From Azolla caroliniana (Eukaryota; Polypodiophyta), in contig JBHGNT010000005.1 of the NCBI GenBank assembly GCA_043228905.1, positions 1,984,001-2,048,000 on the forward strand: a DNA stretch of 64,000 nucleotides. The letters run 5' to 3'. Shown here in pieces: positions 11,842-22,246 of this stretch. Both the position numbers and the translations under genes were made by a program. The notes beneath the pieces are model-generated. The model saw only the letters and a program-made list of their open reading frames with translations, ran no database searches and had not been told where the DNA came from. Numbering within the stretch: position 1 is the first letter of the stretch; each line of letters starts with the position of its first letter.

Positions 11842-12045
11842 GTGAGTATTACACACGCTACGAATGCTGCACATGTATATACCCACATACAAATGCCACA
11901 AAGAGAAGAGAATAACAGAGTGAGTGTGTGTGTGTGAGAGAGAGAGACGCCATTCTTTTGACAGAAAATCACAAAGGCATCCTCGTGCCTCCATGGCCTC
12001 CAAAACCCTTGTTGGGTCTACCAAGAGCTAAGCAGAAGAAGATCG

Positions 12046-14778
12046 ATGTCTAAAGATGGAGTCCTCAGTTTGGTGAAGCAAAAAGATGAAAAAACCTTTG
12101 ACAAGGATGAAAACCCCTATGATGCCAAAATGTATGCAAAAGGTGACAAGGCGTATGAGAATCTATATGAGTACAAAGAGGCAATTGCATATGTTGCCTT
12201 ACTCAAGACTTGTGCCAAGAAGAAGGATCTGCGTGAAGGCACTAGTTTGCACGTTGATGTTGTAAAAAGAGGTTTTCTCCAGAAGAATCCTTATGTAGGA
12301 AGTGCATTGATCCACATGTATGTGAAATGTGGTTATTTGGACAAAGCACAACAAGTGCTTGATGAACTTTTTTTCCGAGATGTAGTCTCATGGTCAACCC
12401 TTATTTCTGGATATGCCCAACAAGGTCAAGGTGAAGAAGCCCTGAATTGCTTTGAAAGAATGCAAAATGAAGGTCTCTCCCCTGATTCCATCACCTTCGT
12501 TTGCATCTTGAAAGCATGCGGGAGTATAGGAGCAATTAATAAAGGAAAGCAAATTCACAAAGAGATAGTTGATAAAGGTTTGTTGGGAAAAGATGCTGTT
12601 TTGGGTACTGCTTTGGTGAACATGTATGCCAAATGTGGTGAACTAGGAAAAGCTGAAGAAGTGTTCAAAGAGCTTCCTTGCCGGAGTGTAGTCTCCTGGA
12701 ATGCCCTCATTTCAGGATACATTGAACAAGGTCAAAGTAAACATGCATTGGGTTGTTTTGAACAAATGGAAAGTAATTGCTTTTCTCCGAATGCAGTCAC
12801 TTTCACTTGCATATTGAAGGCATGTGGAAGCATAGGGGATGTTGAGAAAGGCAAAGTTATACATGACAAGATTGTTAATAAAGGATTGCTAGACAAGCAT
12901 ATCATGCTTGGCAATGCTTTGGTGGACATGTATGCCAAATGTGGCATGCTAGAAAAAGCTCAACAAGTACACGATGAGCTTCCTGGTCGCAATGTGGTCT
13001 CTTGGAATGCCTTAATTGCAGGATATATCCATCATGGAGAGGGCGAAAATGCGTTAAATTGTTTCGAACGGATGCAAAATGATGGCCTCTTGCCTGATGT
13101 TATTACATTCTCTTGCATATTGAAGGCATGTGGCATTTTGAAGGCAGTCAATAAGGGAGAACAAATTCATGATGAGATCTTATCAAAGGCTTTGCTGAAA
13201 AAAGATATTGTACTTGGCAATGGACTTGTGGATATGTATGCCAAATGTGGAAACCTTTCAAAAGCACACGAGGTACTTAACGGACTTCATGTTCGTGATG
13301 TAGTTTCTTGGTCTTCACTCATTGCAGGCTACGCAGAGCAAGGACGCTGTAAAGATGCATTGGATTGTTTTGAGCAAATGCAAAATGATGGGTTTTCTCC
13401 CAATGCAGTCACATTGACTTGCATCTTGAAGGCTTGTGGAAGCACCGGAGCAATTGATAAGGGCAGACAAATTCACGATGAGATTGCTACTAATGGATTG
13501 CTGGGGAAGCATCTAGTGCTTGATAATGCTCTGGTGGACATGTATGCCAAATGTGGCCAAATAGAAAAAGCACAGGAAATATTTGTCACTCTGCCTGTTC
13601 GAGATATAGTCTCATGGAATGCACTAATTACTGGATATGTTCAACAAGGTCAAGATGTGGAAGCCTTGAATTGTTTCACCCAAATGCAACATGACAACAT
13701 ATTTCCAGATGTGATAACTTACATTAACATGCTCAAGGCATGTGGAAGCACAAAGGAGATTAACATGGGGAGAGAACTTCATAGTGAGATAGTAAGCAAG
13801 GGTTTTTTGAAGAAAGATATCTCTCTAGGTACCGCATTGGTGGATATGTATGCGAAATGTGGTGAGCTAACTAAAGCCCATGAAGTGTTTGATGAGCTTC
13901 CTTTTAGAAATGTAGTTTCATGGAATGCATTGATTTCCGGATATGCTCAACATGAGCAGGGTGAAAGAGCACTTCACTGTTTTGAGCAAATGCAACATGA
14001 CTTCCGATCTCCAGATGCAATCACCTTCCTCAGTGTTTTGAAGGCTTGTGGGAGCAAAGGAGCAGTTGATAAAGGCATCCAAATCCACGATGAAATCCTG
14101 AATACAGGATTGCTGAAGAATGATGTTGATCTTGGCAATGCTTTAATTGATATGTATGCCAAATGTGGTGAACTTGAAAAAGCACAAAAAGTTTTTGATG
14201 AACTTCCTGTTCGAGATGTAGTCTCTTGGAACACATTGATATCAGGTTATGGCCAGGAAGGAGAAGGTGAGAAGGCTTTGTTCTATTTTGAAAAGATGCA
14301 ACATGATGGCTTCTCTCCTGATGCTGTGACTCTTCTTTGTGTATTGAGTGCATGTAGCCATTCGGGCATGGTGGAGGAGGGTAGAAAATGTTTTGCGGAT
14401 ATCCCCAAAAAACATGGTTTCATGCCGGACATTCAGCATGAGACATGTATGGTTGATCTTTTCAGTAGAGTAGGGCTCTTTGACAAAGCTATCGAAGTTA
14501 TCAAGAAGATGGCATCTATTGACTATCCACTCTGGTGTTGTGTACTGGATGCATGCCAAAGATGGGGTAATGTAAAACTTGGAAGGTTAGCCTTTGAAGA
14601 AGCAATCAAATTAGATAGTAATAATGCTGCTGCTTATTTTAGTATGGCAAGCATCTATGCAGCTGCTGGGCTGCAAGAGGAAGTGGCGAAGATTGAGGCC
14701 ATGAGAATGAAAAACATTGTTTGCAATACTGAGTTGTTCCTCTGTTGCACAACCACCAATAATGTGTGGGAAAGCTAA
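12046..14778 (+). CDS. PLS-class PPR protein ending after the E motifs (910 aa), no DYW domain
   Basis: One uninterrupted frame encodes about 23 PPR motifs: an L-S start (residues ~45-112), six P-L-S triplets of ~101 residues, then P2-L2-S2, E1 (PLWCCVLDACQRWGNVKLG) and E2 (AAYFSMASIYAAAGLQEEVAKIEAM). Signature strings recur in every triplet: VVSWNALISGY, ILKACGS, NALVDMYAKCG. PLS-class proteins bind organelle RNA one base per motif and direct C-to-U editing. The protein stops ~16 residues after E2; no PG box or DYW deaminase follows in any frame just downstream, so a partner would have to supply the deaminase. The given start has no clear transit peptide, which supports a missing 5' exon (see 11752). 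Triplets are unusually uniform, suggesting recent internal expansion. Family certain; RNA target unknown. Confidence 0.95.
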   Translation: MSKDGVLSLVKQKDEKTFDKDENPYDAKMYAKGDKAYENLYEYKEAIAYVALLKTCAKKKDLREGTSLHVDVVKRGFLQKNPYVGSALIHMYVKCGYLDKAQQVLDELFFRDVVSWSTLISGYAQQGQGEEALNCFERMQNEGLSPDSITFVCILKACGSIGAINKGKQIHKEIVDKGLLGKDAVLGTALVNMYAKCGELGKAEEVFKELPCRSVVSWNALISGYIEQGQSKHALGCFEQMESNCFSPNAVTFTCILKACGSIGDVEKGKVIHDKIVNKGLLDKHIMLGNALVDMYAKCGMLEKAQQVHDELPGRNVVSWNALIAGYIHHGEGENALNCFERMQNDGLLPDVITFSCILKACGILKAVNKGEQIHDEILSKALLKKDIVLGNGLVDMYAKCGNLSKAHEVLNGLHVRDVVSWSSLIAGYAEQGRCKDALDCFEQMQNDGFSPNAVTLTCILKACGSTGAIDKGRQIHDEIATNGLLGKHLVLDNALVDMYAKCGQIEKAQEIFVTLPVRDIVSWNALITGYVQQGQDVEALNCFTQMQHDNIFPDVITYINMLKACGSTKEINMGRELHSEIVSKGFLKKDISLGTALVDMYAKCGELTKAHEVFDELPFRNVVSWNALISGYAQHEQGERALHCFEQMQHDFRSPDAITFLSVLKACGSKGAVDKGIQIHDEILNTGLLKNDVDLGNALIDMYAKCGELEKAQKVFDELPVRDVVSWNTLISGYGQEGEGEKALFYFEKMQHDGFSPDAVTLLCVLSACSHSGMVEEGRKCFADIPKKHGFMPDIQHETCMVDLFSRVGLFDKAIEVIKKMASIDYPLWCCVLDACQRWGNVKLGRLAFEEAIKLDSNNAAAYFSMASIYAAAGLQEEVAKIEAMRMKNIVCNTELFLCCTTTNNVWES

Positions 14779-14841
14779 GCTTGGATTTGTTTGTGGAAAT
14801 GACAATGAGACCTTCTGCCCTTCCCTAAGCATGCTATATCC

Positions 14842-14996
14842 TTAACCCAAAAACTGTAAATCCTAAACCCGTAAAACCCATATACCTAGATCCAGACTCA
14901 AAACTCAGAGTCAGATTCAAAGCCAAACCTTAGCTCTTGTAAACCCTCAACCAAAACCCAAACCTTAAACACCAAAACCGCAAACCCTGACCCTCC
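14842..14996. repeat. Degenerate telomere-like (CCCTAAA) stretch 3' of the PPR gene
   Basis: The stretch is rich in aaaccc, cctaaaccc and aaaccctcaac-type heptamers resembling the plant telomere repeat but heavily mutated. It begins ~65 bp after the PPR stop codon, mirroring the shorter stretch at 11704-11732 on the 5' side. Confidence 0.5.
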
Positions 14997-15883
14997 CATG
15001 TGTTGTTCTCTATCGTAAATATATGTACATTCCCTCACATATGAGCAGCTGAAAAGAATATTCAGGAATCATATATGATTCTCTCTTCCATGTTGCTTGG
15101 CAAGTCTCTATGCCGTGCTCGGCACAATGATAGACAATTTACGCACAAAGGGCTCCTGCAATGCTAGATCTTAGAGAGTCGAAGACGCTCTTCATGCTAC
15201 ATGAAACACATCAATAAAAAACCATATGTTTTCATACTTTCTTCTGGTCATATATCAATGAGTTCCATCAGGACCCTGTAAGTTTTGTTTATACTTCATC
15301 CACTTCCTATGTCGGAAATCACGTGTTTACCCACATTATTTACTTCCATATTTTTGGATATCATGTATAAACACCTCATTTGCATCCATATTGCTATGTA
15401 TATCTAATAAAAACATGATTCACATCCATATTCTTGGATAATAAAAATTACTTAACTGGCATCCATGTTAGATATCGCATGTAAATACTGTATTTGCATC
15501 CATACGTGTAGTAATAATGTAACTTGACAAGGGCATAATCTTTGTGTTACCTTTGGATGCTAAAGGCATATGAAGTTAAAGAACACTTTGTTATGTAACA
15601 TAGTTTACAGTTATAAAGAGATTCCGTTTACTAATACAAAAAATGATTCAGTTTATTCATGTCCTGGCAAATTGCAATCACAGAGTTGACGACATGTTTG
15701 AATCCTCGTGTATAGTGTGCATTTGTTTTATCTAACACATATATACTTTTGTTCAATATTTGGATGAGAGTAAAAAAGGAGAGAACATTATTTTAATGAC
15801 CAGAAGATAATACTACAAGAGAGCGGAGGGTAAATGAACGTAGGCAGAAGCGAAAGTTGTAGGATGAAAAAGAGGAAAACCAT
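14997..15883. other. Intergenic DNA between PPR gene and tRNA
   Basis: AT-rich. A ~60-bp imperfect repeat with gcatccata and tggata...atgtaaa motifs occurs at about 15330-15500. No gene recognised. Confidence 0.4.
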
Positions 15884-15957
15884 TGACCTCGCCCGGGCTC
15901 GAACCGGAGACCTTCAGTGTGTTAGACTGATGTGATAACCAACTACACCACGAGACC
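15884..15957 (-). tRNA. tRNA-Val (anticodon AAC)
   Basis: Read on minus, 74 bases fold as a complete cloverleaf. The acceptor stem GGTCTCG pairs with CGAGGTC (two G-U pairs) with discriminator A. The D arm lies in the A-box TGGTGTAGTTGG. The anticodon stem TCAGT/ACTGA closes loop CTAACAC, giving anticodon AAC for GTT valine codons. The T arm contains GGTTCGAGCCC (B-box). There is no intron and CCA is not encoded. A CAA motif lies just upstream of the 5' end and TTTT (15876-15879) just downstream, matching plant RNA polymerase III start and stop signals. It looks functional and nuclear. Confidence 0.96.
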
Positions 15958-17792
15958 GTTGATGTCAAAATGTGAATATTATAAATTCTATTTTAGTAAT
16001 CAGAAATCTGACTCTATGGAAATTTACACCCAAGAAGAGAAATTTAGTACATATAGGCAACGGATTGTGCTGCCAAAACTGTTGATGAAAGGGTTATGTA
16101 GAATCACAGTGACATCTATCTCAAAGAACACTCACGAAGTAGTGAAAATGAACATGTTCAATGCCTATCAATGCAAACAAAGGCCCAAGAATAATATCAA
16201 AATGTTGCATCAAATAGAATCTAGATGCACTAAGTTTACTTTACCAAATCTATCGGCATCGACATTGCAGCTTTAACACAATCTTGTAAGCAAAACATCA
16301 ATGTTCCTTCATTACTTGTGATAATTATTTCCGAATATAGTATAATGCTATTACATGTGATACTGGTACAACTGAATATCATAAAGATATCATGTTATAA
16401 TTACTGCTACATCACCATATGCATCAAACCTTTTTGGGAAAATATAAATGAACTAAGCTTCATCATCTTCTTATAAATTGCATCCCAATACACAAATGAG
16501 ACACTTCATGTCTTCCAACTTTTAAAGCAACTCTAAACACATATTAATCTCATCACCACAATCAATACCATTTAAAATACTACGGCTATGCAAATTATTA
16601 TCCATCTTTGTTGTTCTCCTTGCGTGAAATTCACAATGGCACACACAAAGTTTAGTAATCAACATCTATTTCATCAATATATGTAGTTAGGTGAAGGTAC
16701 TTGGCATGTTCCAATTTCTTGTGTAAGCTTTAGGCTTTTTGTGATGCCCATTAAGTACCATTACGTTATGTAGAAAGAATCAGTACACAAACTTTTCTTG
16801 ATGAAACCACAGAATAGGTAGAGCGAGAACAAAAAACTCTTAATTTGAATTATGATTGAAAGAAACATTAGTTTATGTTTCATGTTAAAGGCAACAAATT
16901 AATATTTATATTTTAAGGCCAAATAATTTCCTAGATAACACTAGACCATAGGCCCAAAATGCCGGAAATGCTATCTCAATGAACAGTACTTTAGAAAATT
17001 GCTAATGTTTTATATACGACAAATTAATATCATAAATAAACTTTCAGGATTCTTAAAAAATGTCATAAAAGATTATGGTAAGGATAGGGGCAAATATGGT
17101 GATGGTGATTCTAAGGGATAGAGGGAAATATGCCCCAAGAATGACTTCACATCCAAGTATACAATCGACCTTTTTATGAATTATAATTGCTGCACAATCT
17201 TCTCAGATATTGTAAGCCATGTTTGCTTAATGCATCAACGTGCAGTATTATGAGCTTATGTCAAATATAACGATTTCCGATCTTTGTTTTGTTTGCAAGT
17301 AGTTTTGTGGATATTCCTAACTACTTGCATACATAGAAGGATAATGCACACCACACATAATCCTAACAAAATCTCTTCTGTACCCGAATGTGGAGCATTA
17401 TGCAACAAATGAGTTGTCCGTGTTTCCTTGAGTTCGGACCAAAAGATGGAGTGGTCCGTGTTCAACTGCGTTGCAAGAAACATTCATGTAAACTTCCTTT
17501 TGCCAAATGTGTGCTTGAGTATAATTTCATTGGAATGTCTCAATAAACACATGTGTGACTCTCAATTCTCTTTCAGGAGTCGTAAGCCATCTCTTTAGAG
17601 ATGATCCTGCAGAATATAGGGATTGAGCATATGACATTATGGTGTTTGCCAAACAAAATATTTACCATCCAAGCTACATCCGTTTGGTCCAAACCAGGAA
17701 ATATCTTCTCGGTAGAAATTTTCATTCCACCTATATCTTACAAAGAGTCAAAATGCAGTAGAATCATGATCTTGAATAATGTGAATGTATGC
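15958..17792. other. Intergenic DNA
   Basis: AT-rich with no recognised gene. The open frame at 15932-16276 overlaps the tRNA and has no domain. 3' UTR sequence of the minus-strand PPR gene probably extends a little below 17793. Confidence 0.4.
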
Positions 17793-20249
17793 TTAGGACT
17801 TATCTCTTACTGCAAAATGAAAACTCTCTCTTCCAAGTTCTAAATTGCCCCATGCTCTACAAGCATGCAACACACTAGTCCATGCAACAATATTACTTTC
17901 CTTCTGTGCCATCTCTGCCGCCACATCCAATTGGCCTACATTACACAAGAGTTCAACCATACATGCTTTATGCTTAGTAGTTGGATCAATGCCATATTTA
18001 CTTATCATTTCCTCATAGTATTTCTTACCATCATCTACAAGGCCAAGATGACAACACACACTAAGGATTGTAAGAAATGAAACATCATCAGGTGAGATAC
18101 CGTCCTTTTTCATGCGTTCAAATCTGCTGAAAACCTGTTCAGAGCTTCCATTACTATATCCTACTAACAGTGTGTTCCATGTCACACAATCTTTTATCGG
18201 CATCAAATCAAATATATACTCAGCATCGACCATGTGTCCACATTTCACATACATGTCAAGGAGAGCATTCAAAAGAAATAGATTATTAGAATCAAACCCA
18301 ACTTTCCATAGATGTGTATGGATTTCCCGCCCAATTTGCAAGGTTCCCATATCAGAGCAGGCTTTCAAAATGCCTAAGAATGTCATACTATCAGGTGAAA
18401 CACCTTGATCTTGCATTTGAGCATATGAAAAAAAAGCTTTTGTGTGTTCTCCTTTTTCAGCATAGCTCGTGATCATAACACTCCACGAGATCACATCTCT
18501 AACTAAAAGCTTCTCAAATGTTTGTCGAGCATCTGCAAGTAGACCATATTTACCATACATTTCAACTAAAGTATTTGCAATAATTTTATCATTTTCATAT
18601 CCGAATTGGAAAACTAGCATGTGCAATTGTTGTCCGAATCTTTTGAATCTTGAATCAATACAACATTTCAAGGTGCTGGCAATTGAGAAAGCATCTGGAG
18701 AGACACCTTTTAAAAGCATATTATAAAAACAAGACATCACCTTTTCACTACTCAGACCATTTTCACAATATCCCACGATAAGGGAAGTCCATGTGACCAA
18801 ATCTTGGTCTTCCATTTTGCTAAATAATTCATGTGCTTCTGATAACAAACAACACTTTCCATACATATCAACCAATGTTGAAGAAATAAAATCATCTTGA
18901 AGCCCCTTTTTAGTAATGTCCATGTGCAATTCTTGCCCCTTTACTATGTCTTCCAAACTTCCACATGCTCTAACACAAGAAGCGAAAGTCTCATGATCTG
19001 GGTTCACACCTTCAAGTTGCATTTCTTCCAGAAACACACATACATTCTCATCCATACAATGCTCCAAGCATCCATTCATTAATGCATTCCATAATGCCAC
19101 ATCTCGAACAAGTAGATCATCGAATACAACACGTGCTCTTTCCAATGAACCACATCTGATATACATATCGACCAATGCACAACCGACGGAAACATCATTT
19201 TGAACATGATTCAAAATTATCTGAGAATGTATTTCTAAACCCTTACGTAGAGCTCCAATGCATCCACAAGCTTTTAAACATGAAAGAAAAGTGATCGAAT
19301 TTGGAAGAGACCCATTGAATAGCATTGATTCAAAGTAATAGAGAGCTTCTTCACCATAGCCATGAGTAGTATACCCTGCTATCAAAGAACTCCATACAAC
19401 CTCGTTACAAACAAGAAGCATATCAAAGATCTTTCGAGCCTCCTCGAACATACCAGATTTGATGTAAAATGTGATCAAAATATGCCCGATTCGTTGTTGA
19501 TTTGCATTCTCAAGTCCCATTTTCAGAATCTGGATATGTAAATTCTTTCCATTCTCTATAGAACCAATGCTAGCGCATGCTTTCAGAGCACATAAATAGG
19601 TGACAACATTGGGAGAGATACCTTCTGATTGCATTACATTGCATAATTCTATCGCACACTCAACATAACCATGATCCATATAACCACACATAAGTGTAGT
19701 CCATGATACCACATTTCTAACCTTCATTTTGTCAAACATTTCTTGAGCTTCTAGAATCGAACTACATTTTGCATATGTATCAATCAATGTGTTAGAAACA
19801 CACAAGTCTTCTTCATCATCGTCATTTATTCCTTTCTTTATTATTTCGTCATGTATATGATAGCAGGTGTTAAGATGTCTAAAGCTTACACATACTTTCA
19901 ATAGAGCTATGAATGTGTATTTGGTCGGGGAGATCCCATCTACTTTCTCCATTTCTTGGTTCAGAGTGAGAGAAAATAGAGCTTTTCCATGTGAACAAAA
20001 CCCTGAAATCATTGAAATCCAAGCAAATTCATCTCTTTTTTTCAATTTATTGAAGGATTGAAGGGATAAAGGGAGGTTCCCACATGATATGAACACAGAG
20101 ATGAGCTCTTGAGATAAATCTTGATGCGAGTCCATGCCTTGGTAGCATATATGGAGATGGGCTCTCATGGCTTGAGAGAGATTTTTGGCGTCTCTGCACT
20201 TTTGAAGAAGATTGATGAAGTAATGAAGAGGAGGAATTAGGTCAGTCAT
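17793..20249 (-). CDS. PLS-class PPR protein truncated within E1 (818 aa)
   Basis: The open frame runs to 20336, but its first codons lack ATG; the first in-frame ATG is at 20249 (MTDLIPPLHYFINLLQKC), which I take as the start. About 23 PPR motifs follow: an L-S pair, six P-L-S triplets, then P2-L2-S2 and the first part of E1 (NIVAWTSVLHACRAWGNLELG), where a stop ends the protein. It is much more diverged from the other two PPR genes in this window than they are from each other, and its triplets are less regular (P motifs EFAWISMISGF, VALWNALMNGC, LVTWTSLIVGY). A stretch before the ATG (IIIISSSSSS) could be transit peptide if an upstream start exists. An organelle RNA-binding role is inferred from the family. 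Loss of half of E1, E2 and DYW may mean a trans-acting deaminase or decay. Confidence 0.88.
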   Translation of the reverse strand: MTDLIPPLHYFINLLQKCRDAKNLSQAMRAHLHICYQGMDSHQDLSQELISVFISCGNLPLSLQSFNKLKKRDEFAWISMISGFCSHGKALFSLTLNQEMEKVDGISPTKYTFIALLKVCVSFRHLNTCYHIHDEIIKKGINDDDEEDLCVSNTLIDTYAKCSSILEAQEMFDKMKVRNVVSWTTLMCGYMDHGYVECAIELCNVMQSEGISPNVVTYLCALKACASIGSIENGKNLHIQILKMGLENANQQRIGHILITFYIKSGMFEEARKIFDMLLVCNEVVWSSLIAGYTTHGYGEEALYYFESMLFNGSLPNSITFLSCLKACGCIGALRKGLEIHSQIILNHVQNDVSVGCALVDMYIRCGSLERARVVFDDLLVRDVALWNALMNGCLEHCMDENVCVFLEEMQLEGVNPDHETFASCVRACGSLEDIVKGQELHMDITKKGLQDDFISSTLVDMYGKCCLLSEAHELFSKMEDQDLVTWTSLIVGYCENGLSSEKVMSCFYNMLLKGVSPDAFSIASTLKCCIDSRFKRFGQQLHMLVFQFGYENDKIIANTLVEMYGKYGLLADARQTFEKLLVRDVISWSVMITSYAEKGEHTKAFFSYAQMQDQGVSPDSMTFLGILKACSDMGTLQIGREIHTHLWKVGFDSNNLFLLNALLDMYVKCGHMVDAEYIFDLMPIKDCVTWNTLLVGYSNGSSEQVFSRFERMKKDGISPDDVSFLTILSVCCHLGLVDDGKKYYEEMISKYGIDPTTKHKACMVELLCNVGQLDVAAEMAQKESNIVAWTSVLHACRAWGNLELGRESFHFAVRDKS

Positions 20250-22246
20250 GCATTCAGAAGAAGAAGAAGATGAGATGATGATGATGGAGAAGACTTTAGA
20301 GAGAGTGTGAATATGGCGGTTGACAGAAAGTTTCAATAACAGATTCTAGTGAATTATAATGATTGCTAACGCGAGGCTTGGCTCCATAAATGAAAAGAAA
20401 TTCATGTTGATGAAGCACCAAATCATTCCTTGTTGCCTGAACCGAATCCATGCTGATGTTTCATCATCTCTTATGCTGCAAAAGAAAACTGGGGCAAAAT
20501 CCAACCGTCTCTGGGCGAACACCCACATTTTTATGGGTCGGCATAAACGTGGGGGTTGGACAATGAATTTGCCTATATGTTGTTGATATGGCATCAATTC
20601 TCAGTGGCCAAAAATGGTGAGGTGGACATCTGTTTTTTTGCCCATGCTAACTAACTCGACACAAAATCATTGGTCACAAGAAAAGACGGATCGGCAACAA
20701 CCACTTTTGTCCGTGCTAGTGTCACATAGAGTGGAATCATTGGTTGCCAGAAAAGCTAGGGCAAACAAATGGGCATAAAATTATTGGTGTCTATCAAGCC
20801 AGTCAAACAAATCCAGAGATCAATTACTTTTAACACTCTTTACATTGTGTGATCATTCACATTTTCCTTCATCTCATACATAAGCAGCATTTTGTAGCAT
20901 TAGTATTAGACCACATCCTTGTCATGATACCATTGATATTACTGCTATCATTGTCATCACTCTGACACCATATATTCTGTTTGCCAAAATCTATCACAGG
21001 AATTCCCTGTGGGAAAGGCCTTACAATATGGTATCAAAGTTTTCTCCTTCGTATCCTACTACTAAAGCATAATGTGCACGGTCAAAGGTTGTTTCCAAAT
21101 CACTCCAGTCTATCGTCTGTTTGTTGTAATCCCAAATCAAAAGATGTTCTTAGAACCAACACAATCAAATGTTGTGAACTAGACATTGTCTATGTCTTTT
21201 GAGACCCCTTTTTCTTTGAAGGGTGGCCAAATAAGCCTACTATTTCACATGGTACATAGCCCCTGGACTACAATTCAAATAACATGATGTCTCGATAGGT
21301 GCTCATGTTCCATAATGTTCTTCCATCTATGATATCGGTGGTGCAAAAAGGTATCCCATATGATCTCCTTTATTTCTTGCACTTGAAAATGGAAAAGCAT
21401 TGAAGAATGTTCAGTCCAAGAATGAACATTTGTTTAGTTCTTGTGCTCATAAAAACTAGAAAGCATATAATTACCATTGATCATCAATAGGTGCATTTGA
21501 TAGAGGGAAAAATGAATAGGAAAAACTCCCAGCTCAAAAAGAAAAGAAAAACTAATAATTTACGGAGATGATCAGATATGCTCAGGCATAACAATCCTAA
21601 AAATGAGAATCCAGTAATAGAATCCATAATCCAGAAACCAAAGAGGACAAATCTTCATGTCCAATTCGGAAGCCTTTGTTTTGTAGCAATAACATTTGAT
21701 CAGATGTTTCATTGTTGTAGCTGTGTTTTCATGAGGTTTGTTTGGCCAAGTGTTGATTAGGACCAACGTCTCTAAACATGGAAATAAACATAATTAAACG
21801 CATAATGTGTAATGAAAGGTTATAGATAATTACTCTCCTCCCGACCACATACACATCTACTCAAGCCAAACCACTTCGATTGATAGAATTGAGCATAAAT
21901 CCATGAATAGGAAGAGTAGAAACCACATTTATAGACCGAAAACCCGACATTGCCTATCGAGCCACTCTCTAGCCATAAATTGGTTCTGAAATCTCAGTTA
22001 TGCTCATAACATTCTCGCTATGATTAGCCCAATCTTTCTGGCACGACATATCATATTCATCAAAATGCAGTGCCAAATCCTCGGCATTGAAATCAATTCA
22101 TGCAATATGATCCCAATTTCATCAGTGTATTTTACTCTCATGACCTTAAATTTGGTGCCCAAACAGAATCAGGCATGACACACATCTTTCTTCACATTCA
22201 TTAAAAATATGGTCCATTCTTTGGTATGAATTAAGATGACATCAAA
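20250..22246. other. Intergenic DNA between two minus-strand PPR genes
   Basis: The region to about 20350 may be 5' UTR of the 17793-20249 gene. Near 20500-20780 are short repeats with gggca(a)aa and attggt...caagaaaag motifs (20670, 20738). No gene recognised. Confidence 0.4.

Noticed and set aside
20250-20336. N-terminal extension of the second PPR gene
   Set aside because: The extension begins without ATG (TTG) after an in-frame stop; eukaryotic initiation at 20249 is more likely, though an upstream exon cannot be excluded.
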